A stretch of 35,193 nucleotides of DNA from an uncultured beta proteobacterium (GTDB taxonomy: Bacteria; Pseudomonadota; Gammaproteobacteria; Burkholderiales; Burkholderiaceae_C): contig CAIVLG010000160.1 of NCBI GenBank assembly GCA_903906695.1, positions 1 through 35,193 on the forward strand. Direction: 5' to 3'. The notes beneath the pieces were generated by a model. It was not told the origin of the DNA. It saw only the letters and a list, made by a program, of their open reading frames with translations, and searched no databases. Of the stretch, positions 7,106 through 15,906 are shown piece by piece (position 1 is the stretch's first letter; each line of letters opens with the position of its first letter). The translations under genes and the position numbers were made by a program.

Positions 7106-8145
7106 CATCACCTAGAGTCAGTGTTCTGACCGCAGCGCGCAATGCGGCTGGTTTTATTGCCGCCGCCATGGAGAGCGTGCTGGCGCAGAGTTACGGCGAT
7201 TTTGAATATGTGCTGGTAGATGACGCCTCAGACGATGCGACCGCTGCGATCATTGCTGATTTCGCCCGGCGCGATACGCGTGTGCGGCTGATTCGCAACA
7301 GCGTACGCGCGGGTGCCGCCGGGGCCTTGAATCGTGGCTTGCCAGAGCTTGGCGGCGACTATGTGGCGATCCTTGATCACGACGATCTCATGCTGGCAGA
7401 CCGGCTGGAACGGCAGCTGAGGTTTATGGATAAGCACCCGGACTACGGTGCGGTTGGCTCGGCGGTGCGAAACATCTCAACGACCGGCGAGAATCTGCGG
7501 CAGCGCAGCTATCCTGAGCATCCGGCAGCCGCCCATTGGAACTTATTGTTCGGTACCAGCTTGCTGCATTCGGCGTCACTATACCGATCCTCGTTGTTGC
7601 ACACGCTCAAGGGCTACTCTGCGGGCCACAGCTATCTGTGTGACTACGAGCTACTGATCCGCATCGCCGAGCACGCACCAATCGGCAACCTGCCGGATGA
7701 ACTGGCGTGTTATCGACTCCATGCTGGGCAAATCAGTACCGAACATAGTCTCTCCCAAAACAGTCAGATGCTACTGCTGCAGTACGCACTACATTGGCGT
7801 TGGTTGGGTTTACGTACCCCACTCGGCCCCTTCATGGCGCTGCTAAGGTGGACTCGGGCCAACCCACCGCAAACGGTCGCTGCAGCCAGTGCGGCCATGA
7901 ACGTATTGCGCAGCCTGTTTGCCAGCTATGTCGAGCACTTCCCCTTGAGTACTGAAGAGTATCAACAGGTGGCCAAGTCCTGCGCCCGGCGCTGGGTCAG
8001 ACTGGCCCACAACGGCTACGCACAGCATCCGGCACTTAGCCGTGAATGCTGGCGCGAGGCCCGCAGCCTTGATCCGGGGCTCATCGGCAATCTCGAGTTT
8101 AGGCGTGGCTTACGCACCCGCTCGCAGCGCCCACTCCGCCAGTAG
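7102..8145 (+). CDS. GT2 family glycosyltransferase
   Basis: This 347 aa GT-A fold inverting glycosyltransferase opens PRVSVLTAARNAAGFIAAAMESVL. It has the nucleotide-binding LVDDASDDAT, and ILDHDDLMLADRLERQL with the metal-binding DxD-type motif near residues 92-96. After about residue 225 the protein is helical and less conserved. No membrane segment is obvious, so it is probably cytoplasmic. It overlaps the kinase by 4 bp (ATGA), so it belongs to the lasso-side operon rather than to the opposite-strand polysaccharide genes that follow. It may glycosylate a polysaccharide intermediate or the modified peptide. The sequence does not decide. Confidence 0.88.
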   Translation: MTSPRVSVLTAARNAAGFIAAAMESVLAQSYGDFEYVLVDDASDDATAAIIADFARRDTRVRLIRNSVRAGAAGALNRGLPELGGDYVAILDHDDLMLADRLERQLRFMDKHPDYGAVGSAVRNISTTGENLRQRSYPEHPAAAHWNLLFGTSLLHSASLYRSSLLHTLKGYSAGHSYLCDYELLIRIAEHAPIGNLPDELACYRLHAGQISTEHSLSQNSQMLLLQYALHWRWLGLRTPLGPFMALLRWTRANPPQTVAAASAAMNVLRSLFASYVEHFPLSTEEYQQVAKSCARRWVRLAHNGYAQHPALSRECWREARSLDPGLIGNLEFRRGLRTRSQRPLRQ

Positions 8146-8170
8146 CCAGCCCGGGCGGTGCGGACAACAC

Positions 8171-9313
8171 TTATGCGACCAACTCGGCGTAGAGCGCCAG
8201 TAAGTCTGCCTTGAGCCGACGTTCATCGTAGTGTTCGACCACCCAGTCCCGCGTTTGTTGCAGCTGCGCCTGGCGCGCGGCGGGCGGCTGGTTGACCACC
8301 TCGACCAGTGCATCGGCCAACTGCTCCACTTGGCCGTGCTCAACCAGGCCGCTGGAGAATTCCACAAAGGTATCAGCATAACTGGGCAGTCGTGCTGTCA
8401 CGATCGGTCGCTGACAGGCGGCGGCCTCCATCAAGGTGGAGGGAAAGGCATCGCTGGCGGGGTAACTAATGACCGCATCCGTCATCGCATAAAGGCCCGG
8501 CATCATGTCATGACGCAAGTTCGGCAGCACCCGTAGCGCATCCATCAGCCCCAACGATTGCGCTTGCTGCATGACCTCCCGATAGCAATGCTCCGCCTCA
8601 CCCGATTGGCTGTTGCGGCCCATGAGCGTGAATGCCAGCAAGACCGGCGGGCGGAACCGGGGACGGGCGAGCGCAAACGCCCGCACGATCAGGTCATGCT
8701 GATATATCCGTCCCCAGCCACGGGCTGAGAGCAGCACAAAGACGTCATCGGCTATTCGCAGGTTGTGCCGCCACTGCGCTCTTTGGCGGGCGTTATCACC
8801 GTGAAAGTGCAACACATTGATTCCCAAGGGTATTGTCAGCACGCGGGGGCCGGCCGGATATCGACGCCGCACGGCGCTGGCCAGGGCGGGCGACTCGACA
8901 ATCAAGGCCTGCGCGGCACTCACGATCCGCTCTGTCGCCTGATCAAGTGCCTTGGGGGGCTCATCCAGGAGCGCATTCAGGTAACCCCAGACCGAGATCA
9001 CCAATGGAGCTGCCAACCCGGCTTTGGCGCACCAGAGGGTCTCCTTGTCCAGCCCATGCGCGTGAACCATCATTGGCTTTATCTCGGTCATGCAGCGCCT
9101 GTAGAGGCTGACGTTGGCCTCAAAAGTCGCGCGGGACTCACCGCCGCCCTGCGATGCGTCTAGGGCCTGAATAAAATGATAGTTGTCGGCATGGCGTCTG
9201 GGTGAAGGGTTTTGCCTGCCGACAAACCAGGCTGGGTAGCCGGACTCAAGCAGCCATCCCAACGGACGTTGCATCGCAGTGCAGTTGCCGGGGCCGGTCA
9301 TCAGTATGCGCAT
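8171..9313 (-). CDS. GT4-like glycosyltransferase
   Basis: This 380 aa GT-B protein opens MRILMTGPGNCTAMQRPLGWLLESGYPAWFVG. It has MVHAHGLDKETLWCAKAG in the N-terminal domain, RVLTIPLGINVLHFHGDN between domains, and a C-terminal domain with LRVLPNLRHDMMPGLYAMTDAVISYPASDAFPSTLMEAAACQRPIVTARLPSY, a GT4-like signature. The open frame extends to 9412, but that would overlap the methyltransferase gene. ATG 9313 lies 16 bp after the methyltransferase stop, as expected in an operon. It converges with the GT2 gene at 8145. Donor and acceptor are unknown. Confidence 0.82.
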   Translation of the reverse strand: MRILMTGPGNCTAMQRPLGWLLESGYPAWFVGRQNPSPRRHADNYHFIQALDASQGGGESRATFEANVSLYRRCMTEIKPMMVHAHGLDKETLWCAKAGLAAPLVISVWGYLNALLDEPPKALDQATERIVSAAQALIVESPALASAVRRRYPAGPRVLTIPLGINVLHFHGDNARQRAQWRHNLRIADDVFVLLSARGWGRIYQHDLIVRAFALARPRFRPPVLLAFTLMGRNSQSGEAEHCYREVMQQAQSLGLMDALRVLPNLRHDMMPGLYAMTDAVISYPASDAFPSTLMEAAACQRPIVTARLPSYADTFVEFSSGLVEHGQVEQLADALVEVVNQPPAARQAQLQQTRDWVVEHYDERRLKADLLALYAELVA

Positions 9314-9329
9314 AAGCTTGGCCGTCCTA

Positions 9330-10103
9330 TCAGACCGATCGCCGCCAATAAACCCCTGTCCAGTCGATAGTTTGGATCGGCTCCTTGATCGCCTGGGCGT
9401 TACGGTAATCATTTACAGCCTGACGGCAGGACTCCAAGCCAAAGTCATCAATGATGACGAAGCCGCCGAGGGAGAGTTTGGGATACAGATGGGTCAGCGC
9501 ATCCAGCGTCGATTGATAGAGGTCTCCATCCAGCCTGAGTACCGCCAGTCTTTCAATCGGAGCGTCTGGCAGGGTCTCTTTGAACCAGCCCGGCAGAAAA
9601 CGGACCTGATCATCGAGTAGTCCGTAGAGCGCGAAATTACGGCTGACCTCTTGCTGCGTCACCGCCAGTTTGCCCGTGTTCTTAACCCAAAACTGATCGA
9701 GCGGGTAGTGTTTGGTATCAGGTACCGGCAAGCCTTCGAACGAATCCGCCACCCAAACCTGACGATCGGTGATCCCATAGGCCTTCAGGACCCCCCGCAT
9801 CAATATGGTCGCCCCGCCGCGCCAGACCCCGGTCTCGATCAGATCACCGGGTATCGAGTCTTGCAGCACAGTTTCAAGGCAATACTGGATATTGTCCAAT
9901 CGACGCAGTCCGATCGAGGAGTGGGCACAACCCGGCACATCGCGACCATGTTCCCGAAACAAGCGCACAAATCCGTTGGGCGCCTTAGCGGTCAAAAGAC
10001 CAATCGGAAATACCTGTGACGGTGCATCTTCATAAATGAGGCCAGACAGGGATTTCTTGAGCAGATCGAGATACAGCTGTGTGGGCGATGCTGGAAAGTT
10101 CAT
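9330..10103 (-). CDS. TylF/MycF-type S-adenosylmethionine O-methyltransferase
   Basis: This 257 aa protein has the hallmarks of the macrocin O-methyltransferase family: DLIETGVWRGGATILMRGVL (SAM-binding loop), VWVADSFEGLPVPD, a loop with FALYGLLDDQVRFLPGWFKETLP, LRLDGDLYQSTLDALTHLYPKLSLGGFVIIDDFGLESCRQAV (metal- and catalysis-related Asp residues) and a Trp-rich end. Family members methylate hydroxyl groups on sugars of antibiotics and polysaccharides, so the likely product is an O-methylated sugar or glycan cap. It is the first gene of a two-gene minus-strand operon with the GT4 gene. The 221 bp between it and the UDP-xylose synthase gene probably hold divergent promoters, but I see no clear elements. 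Confidence 0.88.
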   Translation of the reverse strand: MNFPASPTQLYLDLLKKSLSGLIYEDAPSQVFPIGLLTAKAPNGFVRLFREHGRDVPGCAHSSIGLRRLDNIQYCLETVLQDSIPGDLIETGVWRGGATILMRGVLKAYGITDRQVWVADSFEGLPVPDTKHYPLDQFWVKNTGKLAVTQQEVSRNFALYGLLDDQVRFLPGWFKETLPDAPIERLAVLRLDGDLYQSTLDALTHLYPKLSLGGFVIIDDFGLESCRQAVNDYRNAQAIKEPIQTIDWTGVYWRRSV

Positions 10104-10324
10104 ATTGAGTGATGGGTATTGGGAACAGGCAGCATTGTCGTTGCAGGCAGCGTGATGGTGTCAACACGGCGGTTCGGGGTCAAGAAGGTTGATCAGGGTT
10201 TGCCGGCGTTCCTCGCCCGGACTGTTCGCTCCAAATTGGTCACTCAAGGCTGCATTGAAGAACAAAGTGCGACACTTGCCGCACGCGGTTAAGTCTTCGT
10301 GACGTGAAACACGGGTGAGATTCA

Positions 10325-11284
10325 ATGATGAAAAAAATACTTGTGACTGGAGGGGCTGGTTTCTTAGGGTCCCACCTATGCGAGCGATTGGTGACGAACG
10401 GGTCGGATGTCTTGTGTGTTGATAACTTCTTCACTGGTAACAAGGAGAACATCAAACACCTTTTGGGACATCCGCATTTTGAATTGATGCGCCATGATGT
10501 CACCTTCCCGCTGTATGTGGAAGTAGACGAAATCTACAACCTGGCATGCCCCGCTTCGCCAGTGCACTACCAGTTTGACCCGGTCCAAACCACCAAGACC
10601 AGTGTTCATGGAGCGATCAACATGTTGGGGCTTGCGAAGCGATTGAAGGCGAAGATCCTTCAGGCAAGTACCAGTGAGGTATACGGCGACCCTGATGTCC
10701 ACCCCCAGACAGAGGCGTATTGGGGTCGTGTCAACCCGGTGGGCATTCGCAGTTGTTACGACGAAGGAAAGCGATGTGCAGAAACCCTATTCTTTGACTA
10801 CTGGAGACAGCATCGATTGCGGATAAAAGTCGTGCGGATCTTCAACACCTACGGCCCAAGAATGCAGCCCAATGATGGACGGGTCGTCAGCAATTTCATT
10901 GTTCAGGCTCTCCAGGGTGAAGACATTACGATTTATGGCGACGGCTCCCAGACCCGCTGTTTTTGCTATGTCGATGATTTGATTGATGCCTTGATCCGAA
11001 CCATGGATACCGGAGATGATTTCACGGGACCTGTCAACATTGGCAGCCCTTCAGAATTCTCGATTTTGGAACTCGCCCAACACGTGATCATGCTAACGGG
11101 ATCGAGAAGCAAATTGATTTTTAAGGCTCTGCCTCAGGATGATCCCAGGCAAAGACAACCCAATATTGACTTGGCAAGGAGCAAACTAGATTGGTCTCCA
11201 AGCGTGGATCTGTTGGAGGGTTTACGTAAGACCATTGCCTATTTTTCAACGACGGCGGTCAATTCTCGCGGAGACAGTCAATGA
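10325..11284 (+). CDS. uxs: UDP-glucuronate decarboxylase (UDP-xylose synthase)
   Basis: This 319 aa extended short-chain dehydrogenase/reductase converts UDP-glucuronate to UDP-xylose. It shows the NAD motif [44 protein letters not shown], the TSEVYGDP segment, the YxxxK active site in [13 protein letters not shown], and [21 protein letters not shown]. These are characteristic of the UXS group rather than of 4-epimerases. Length matches bacterial UXS. Its stop overlaps the ATG of the truncated UDP-glucose dehydrogenase (ATGA), the enzyme that would make its substrate. MKK at 10328 is an equally possible start. Confidence 0.93.
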   Translation: MMKKILVTGGAGFLGSHLCERLVTNGSDVLCVDNFFTGNKENIKHLLGHPHFELMRHDVTFPLYVEVDEIYNLACPASPVHYQFDPVQTTKTSVHGAINMLGLAKRLKAKILQASTSEVYGDPDVHPQTEAYWGRVNPVGIRSCYDEGKRCAETLFFDYWRQHRLRIKVVRIFNTYGPRMQPNDGRVVSNFIVQALQGEDITIYGDGSQTRCFCYVDDLIDALIRTMDTGDDFTGPVNIGSPSEFSILELAQHVIMLTGSRSKLIFKALPQDDPRQRQPNIDLARSKLDWSPSVDLLEGLRKTIAYFSTTAVNSRGDSQ

Positions 11285-11478
11285 AGGTTGCCGTCGCTGG
11301 CATTGGCTTCGTCGGCATTTCCAACGCCATCCTGCTGGCGCAGCACAACGAGGTTCTGGCCATTGACATCGTCCCGGAAAAGGTGGCTATGCTCAATGCG
11401 AGGCAAAGCCCCACACAAGACCCTGAGCTTGAAGACTACCTGGCCCATAGGCCACTGAGACTAAAGGCCAGCCTTGAA
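11281..11478 (+). pseudogene. ugd: Truncated UDP-glucose 6-dehydrogenase (5' remnant)
   Basis: The frame starts with [21 protein letters not shown], the Rossmann NAD-binding motif of UDP-glucose dehydrogenase, and continues through EVLAIDIVPEKVAMLN, SPTQDPELEDYLAHRPLRLKAS. Similarity stops at about codon 65. The frame stays open to 11706, but from about 11461 it is only the antisense of hslO. The enzyme is normally about 390-440 aa with the catalytic Cys in the C-terminal half, so this remnant cannot be active. It overlaps the upstream decarboxylase by 4 bp, the remains of a two-gene UDP-sugar operon cut by a recombination event. Confidence 0.9.
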
Positions 11479-12402
11479 TATTTGCGCCACATCAATCGCG
11501 TCAAAGCGTTCTCGTGCGCCACAGAATTCGCATCCGACCTCAACCTCGCCGCGCTCGGCCAGAATGTCTTGCACCTCTGCGGTACCGAGTCCAAGAATCA
11601 TTTTTTCAACCCGTTCACGGCTGCAAGTGCAAGAAAAATGAGGAACCGGGTCACCCACCAAATGCTCAAAGCGCAACAGCTTTTCCTGCCAGAACAAACG
11701 TCGTAAAACCGTCTCAGCGTCCAGTGTCAAGAGTTCTTCCTGTTTCAAACTTGATGCCAGCATGGCAATGCGTTTGTAGTCTTCATGGACTTCCAGACTG
11801 CCACTACCGCTCGCTGGCAAACGCTGGATCAGCAAACCAGCAGCCATGTTCGCGTCAGCGGCCAGAACCAGCGTCGTGTCAAGTTGTTCGCTCTGTCGCA
11901 TGTAAAGCTCCAGCACTGAACTCAATCTCTCCAGCTTGGTTTGCCCGCCATCGGACAGCGGAACAACCCCCTGGTACGCCAGTTGTCCTGGAAGCTTGTC
12001 GGTCGGGTCCAGCGTGATGGCGCATCGGCCCTGGTGGTTCACGTCGACCAGTTCGCCCAGACCGGCGTCTGGCCTGATCGTGCCGATGACCGTGGCAGTA
12101 GCCCGCAAGCCAAAATCAGGCTGCACCTCGGCCACTGCCAATTTGACAGGACCATCGCCAAACAACTGCAGCAGCAACGCGCCATTGAACTTGATATTGG
12201 ATTGCATCAGGGTCACGGCCGCGAGCATCTCACCCAATAAATTCTGTACCGGCCCAGCGTAGGCGCGGTCTACGCCGCCTGATGCATGGCGTCTCAGGAT
12301 TTCAGTCCAGACATCGGTCAGGCGCACCAATACACCGCGAACCGGGACGCCCTCAAACAAAAACTTGTGTATCTCGGACACGGAGCGACTTCCTTCAAGC
12401 AA
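11461..12402 (-). CDS. hslO: Redox-regulated chaperone Hsp33
   Basis: This 313 aa cytoplasmic holdase is activated by oxidation of zinc-coordinating cysteines. The N-terminus has HKFLFEGVPVRGVLVRLTDVW, the middle has GDGPVKLAVAEVQPDFGLRATA, and the C-terminal redox switch shows CTC (FSCTCSRERV) and then CEFC (GCEFCGARERFD), the C-x-C plus C-x-x-C zinc site. Length is normal. The start overlaps the gamma carbonic anhydrase stop by 8 bp. The last few residues overlap antisense with the truncated ugd, so the extreme C-terminus may have been changed by the junction. Confidence 0.93.
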   Translation of the reverse strand: MLEGSRSVSEIHKFLFEGVPVRGVLVRLTDVWTEILRRHASGGVDRAYAGPVQNLLGEMLAAVTLMQSNIKFNGALLLQLFGDGPVKLAVAEVQPDFGLRATATVIGTIRPDAGLGELVDVNHQGRCAITLDPTDKLPGQLAYQGVVPLSDGGQTKLERLSSVLELYMRQSEQLDTTLVLAADANMAAGLLIQRLPASGSGSLEVHEDYKRIAMLASSLKQEELLTLDAETVLRRLFWQEKLLRFEHLVGDPVPHFSCTCSRERVEKMILGLGTAEVQDILAERGEVEVGCEFCGARERFDAIDVAQIFKAGL

Positions 12403-12919
12403 TTCTGTTCAGACCACTGCGAAAGCGAAGGGTATTCTTGACGTAATCCCGGGCACTCTTGCGCAGTCCCGCCACCCTTTCCGCAGTGAGTTGACGCACA
12501 ACTTTAGCCGGGCTGCCCATGATCATGGAGCCGTCGGCAAATTCCTTTCCCTCGGTCACCAGCGAGCCCGCCCCCACAATACAGCCACGACCAATCCGTG
12601 CGCCATTGAGCACCACGGCGCCGATACCAATCAGCGAACCATCGCCAATCGTGCAACCGTGGAGCATGACGCGATGTCCGACTGTAACGTCGTCGCCGAC
12701 TATCAGCGGCATGCCCACATCGGCGTGTAACACGCACAGGTCCTGAATATTGGATCCCCTTCCAATGCGGATGATTTCGGTATCGCCCCGGATTACCACA
12801 CCAAACCAGACGCTGCTGTCATCCGCCAACTCCACATTGCCCATCACCTGGGCGCTGTCTGCGACCCAGGTCGAATCCGAAATTCGCGGAGCAATACCAT
12901 CAAGTTCATAGAGTGCCAT
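12395..12919 (-). CDS. Gamma-class carbonic anhydrase family protein
   Basis: This 174 aa left-handed beta-helix hexapeptide-repeat protein belongs to the YrdA/CaiE-like group. Repeated turns such as IGRGSNIQD, VGDDVTVGHRVMLHG, IGDGSLIGIGAVVLNGARIGRGCIVGAG are visible. Candidate zinc ligands are the His of LHADVG and the two of VGHRVMLHGC. Start at 12919 (MALYELDG) is preferred over 12940 because AGGAA lies 8 bases upstream. The domain is trimer-forming and cytoplasmic. Actual carbonic anhydrase activity is not certain in this subfamily. The stop overlaps the hslO start. Confidence 0.9.
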   Translation of the reverse strand: MALYELDGIAPRISDSTWVADSAQVMGNVELADDSSVWFGVVIRGDTEIIRIGRGSNIQDLCVLHADVGMPLIVGDDVTVGHRVMLHGCTIGDGSLIGIGAVVLNGARIGRGCIVGAGSLVTEGKEFADGSMIMGSPAKVVRQLTAERVAGLRKSARDYVKNTLRFRSGLNRIA

Positions 12920-12954
12920 AGTGCTGTTTCCTTGCTGCAAGCTGTCTCATCAAT

Positions 12955-13854
12955 TTACCCGCGCGGATGGTGCCGGGCATGCAAAACCTTCAGGCGCTCA
13001 AGCGCCACGTGGGTGTAGATGGTCGTGGTTGAGATATCGGCATGCCCCAGCAACATTTGCACCGCTCTCAAATCGGCACCGTGGTTGAGCAGATGGGTCG
13101 CAAAAGCGTGACGCAATGTGTGCGGTGAGAGTGGCGCTGTGACACCGGCGCTACGGGCATGCTTCTTCACAATCATCCAGAACATGACTCGGCTCATGGC
13201 GGTGCCGGCCTTGGCGCCACGGTGGGTCACAAACAGGTCGTCGGTCTGTTTGCCCCCCAAGAGCGCGGGGCGCGCTTCGCCCAAATACTGCCTGAGCCAG
13301 ACGCTGGCCACCTCGCCAAATGGCACCAGCCGTTCCTTGTTGCCCTTGCCAAACACACGCAACACGTTTTCCGAAAGGCTCACGTTGAACACCTTGAGCG
13401 TGACCAACTCGCTGACACGCAAGCCACTGGCATACATCAACTCCAGCATGGTGCGGTCGCGCACACCCAAGGCCGACTCCGTCTCGGGCGCCTGCAGCAG
13501 CGCTTCGACCTGAACCTCGGTCAAGGTCTTGGGCACCCGCAGCGCCTGCTTGGCGGCCTGAAGTTTCAGTGTCGGATCAGCGACTATCAGGTGTTCGCGC
13601 AAGGCCCAGCGAAAGTAACGTTTGAAGACAGTCAAGCGCCGGTTCGCAGTCGTCGCTTTGCTGGCGCTGTGCTGCGCTGAAAAATAGGCGCTCAAGTCGG
13701 CTTCAAGTGTGTCGGTCAACAGCCGCTCGCGAGAGCGCAGCCACAAAGCGTATTTCGTCAGATCGCGCCGATATGCCGCCAGCGTATTCTTTGACAGTCC
13801 CTCCTCGAGCCACAGGGCGTCGATAAAGGCATCGATCTGCGCCTGCGACGACAT
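12955..13854 (-). CDS. xerD: Tyrosine recombinase XerD
   Basis: This 299 aa protein has an N-terminal SAM-like core-binding domain (IDAFIDALWLEEGLSKNTLAAYRRDLTKY) and the integrase catalytic domain with Arg in ASGLRVSELVTL, the HTLRHAFATHLL box, LGHADIS and the Tyr nucleophile in TTIYTHV. Length and continuous similarity to XerD, together with its housekeeping neighbours, point to chromosome dimer resolution at dif rather than to a mobile integrase. It probably also supplies Xer activity to mobile elements that use dif-like sites. Confidence 0.92.
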   Translation of the reverse strand: MSSQAQIDAFIDALWLEEGLSKNTLAAYRRDLTKYALWLRSRERLLTDTLEADLSAYFSAQHSASKATTANRRLTVFKRYFRWALREHLIVADPTLKLQAAKQALRVPKTLTEVQVEALLQAPETESALGVRDRTMLELMYASGLRVSELVTLKVFNVSLSENVLRVFGKGNKERLVPFGEVASVWLRQYLGEARPALLGGKQTDDLFVTHRGAKAGTAMSRVMFWMIVKKHARSAGVTAPLSPHTLRHAFATHLLNHGADLRAVQMLLGHADISTTTIYTHVALERLKVLHARHHPRG

Positions 13855-13875
13855 TGGCCAGATAATTTGCGGTGG

Positions 13876-14838
13876 CTACTCAAGCTTCAGATTGGCGGAT
13901 TCGACCACCTTTTTGTAAACCTCGTACTCGGCCTTGATCTGGGCCGCAAACTGCTCAGGCGTGTTGCCAATGATGATGGAACCGGTTTCTTCGATGCGCT
14001 TCTTCACCATCGGGTCCTCCAGCGCCTTGCGAACGCCTGCGTTGATCTTATCGACGATGTCCCTGGGGATGCCTTTGGGTCCATAAATGCCGTAGTAGGC
14101 CATGCGATTCACCGGCTCCAGCCCGACTTCCTTGAAAGTCGGCACGTTTGGCAATTGAGGTAGTCGCTGCGGTGCTGCCACCACGATAGGAACCAGTCGA
14201 TTCGACAGGATAAACGGCAGGGCCGATGGCACATTGTCGAAGATCATCGGCACCTGACCACCGACCGTGTCATTCAAGGCCGGGCCGGCGCCCCGATAGG
14301 GAATATGGATAATAAAAGTACCGCTCAAATTCTTATACAGTTCCATCTGCAAATGGCCAATGCCGCCGGTGCCGGACGAAGAGTAGGCGTACTTGCCGGG
14401 ATTTTTTTTCAGCTCGGCGACAAAGCCCTTGTAGTCCTTCGCCGGAAAACTGGGATGCACCGCAATCACGTTGGGGGTGGCCGCAATGTTGATGATGGGT
14501 GTGAAATCGGTCAACGGGTTGTAGGGCGTGCGCGGGTTGATCGCCGGATTGGCCGCCGTGGTCGATACCGTGGCCATGCCAAGCGAGTACCCGTCCGGCG
14601 TCGCCTTGGCGGTCTCGGCGGCGCCAATGATGCCACCGCTGCCGGACTTGTTGTCGATCAACACCGGTTGCCCCAACGCTTTGCCCAGTGCCTCCGAGAC
14701 GGTGCGGGCAATGATGTCGGTCGTGCCACCCGGCGCAAAAGGTACTTGCAGCTTGATGACTTTATTGGGATAGCCCTGCGCCAGTGCAGTCCCGGCTGCA
14801 ACACATAGACTCAAAGCAATTAGGGTTCGACGATACAC
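13876..14838 (-). CDS. Bug/TctC family tripartite tricarboxylate-type periplasmic receptor
   Basis: This 320 aa periplasmic solute-binding protein starts at GTG 14838, which has AGAGGAG about 10 bases upstream. The longer frame to 14928 lacks a sensible signal. A Sec signal peptide is visible ([19 protein letters not shown] then Q). The mature part has [86 protein letters not shown] and [10 protein letters not shown], which are hallmark Bug segments. Members bind carboxylates and similar small anions, often as orphans without transporter genes. None is beside this one. The ligand is unknown. Confidence 0.93.
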   Translation of the reverse strand: MYRRTLIALSLCVAAGTALAQGYPNKVIKLQVPFAPGGTTDIIARTVSEALGKALGQPVLIDNKSGSGGIIGAAETAKATPDGYSLGMATVSTTAANPAINPRTPYNPLTDFTPIINIAATPNVIAVHPSFPAKDYKGFVAELKKNPGKYAYSSSGTGGIGHLQMELYKNLSGTFIIHIPYRGAGPALNDTVGGQVPMIFDNVPSALPFILSNRLVPIVVAAPQRLPQLPNVPTFKEVGLEPVNRMAYYGIYGPKGIPRDIVDKINAGVRKALEDPMVKKRIEETGSIIIGNTPEQFAAQIKAEYEVYKKVVESANLKLE

Positions 14839-14975
14839 GATGATGTTTCTCCTCTTGGTTGGAACTACACACGTCAAATTCATGGCACGTCGCAACTTCG
14901 CGCCAACAAACGTGATTATGTTCGACAAGCACCGGCCAAGCTCGCTGCATCGTGTTTCACTGGTATTCTCGCCAC

Positions 14976-15893
14976 GTGAATTTCGTCCAACTGCTGTTCC
15001 CTGACTTCTCGATGATCCTTTGCGGTTATCTGGTGTGCCGCTATACGGCGCTCAACCGCACGGTATGGCAGCAGGTCGAGACACTGGTCTATTTCTTCTT
15101 TTTTCCGGTGCTGCTGTTTCATTCGATTATCAAGAGTCCGCTCGATATAGCCTCAGCATCGAGCCTGATCGGAGCCGGCTGGGCCATGGGGCTGAGCGGC
15201 ATCGCCCTGGCCTATTCGCTGCCGCATTGGCCATGGCTGGGACGCTACGTTCCAGCTCGAGCGCACGCGGCAAGTGCCCAGGTGGCGTTTCGCTTCAATT
15301 CGTTTGTCGGTCTGGCCCTTGCGGAACGCCTTTCCGGTCCACAGGGTTTGCTCCTGATTGCGGTACTGATCGGGGTTTGCGTTCCTCTGTTCAACGTGGC
15401 TGCCGTCTGGCCGATGGCGCGCCACGCGCGTCGCGGTCTGATGCGGGAACTGTTGCGCAACCCGCTGATCATTGCCACCGCCTGCGGCTTAGGAGCGAAC
15501 TTGCTGGGCTTCACGTTGCCGATCTGGTTGGAACCCAGTGTCAGTCGTATCGGCGGCACCTCGCTGGCCTTGGGTTTGATGGCAGCTGGCGCTGGCATGC
15601 AGTTCGGCGCCCTGACTCAGGCCAAAGCAATGGCGATGGCGTTGCTGGCAATACGGCACTTCCTGCTTCCGTTGGTGGCGTTGGGTTTCTCAAGGCTGTT
15701 TCACCTGGACCCGGTTCAATCCACCATTTTGCTGGCCTTCTCCGCCTTGCCAACGGCCTCCAGCTGCTATGTGCTGGCAGCGCGCATGGGCTATGACGGG
15801 GCCTATGTGGCAGGGCTTGTGACGCTGTCCACCTTGCTCGGCGCGCTCAGTCTGCCGTTTGCGCTGGGGATCCTGCGGTCCTTCGCACTTTGA
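14976..15893 (+). CDS. AEC family permease (auxin efflux carrier-like)
   Basis: This is about a 305 aa integral membrane protein with some ten hydrophobic segments. [27 protein letters not shown] at the start and [43 protein letters not shown] in the middle follow the AEC family. GTG 14976 is chosen because the preceding eight residues look unrelated; GTG 14952 is the alternative. It is divergent from the Bug receptor, with about 140 bp between. Family members export or take up organic acids such as malonate or malate. The substrate is unknown. Confidence 0.87.
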   Translation: MNFVQLLFPDFSMILCGYLVCRYTALNRTVWQQVETLVYFFFFPVLLFHSIIKSPLDIASASSLIGAGWAMGLSGIALAYSLPHWPWLGRYVPARAHAASAQVAFRFNSFVGLALAERLSGPQGLLLIAVLIGVCVPLFNVAAVWPMARHARRGLMRELLRNPLIIATACGLGANLLGFTLPIWLEPSVSRIGGTSLALGLMAAGAGMQFGALTQAKAMAMALLAIRHFLLPLVALGFSRLFHLDPVQSTILLAFSALPTASSCYVLAARMGYDGAYVAGLVTLSTLLGALSLPFALGILRSFAL

Positions 15894-15906
15894 ATACGCC
15901 ACACTG

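Noticed and set aside
11281..11706. A complete 141 aa dehydrogenase-like gene
   Set aside because: Only the first 65 or so codons resemble UDP-glucose dehydrogenase. The rest is antisense of hslO.
12955..13854. Integrase of a mobile element
   Set aside because: Full-length XerD features and housekeeping neighbours make it the chromosomal XerD.
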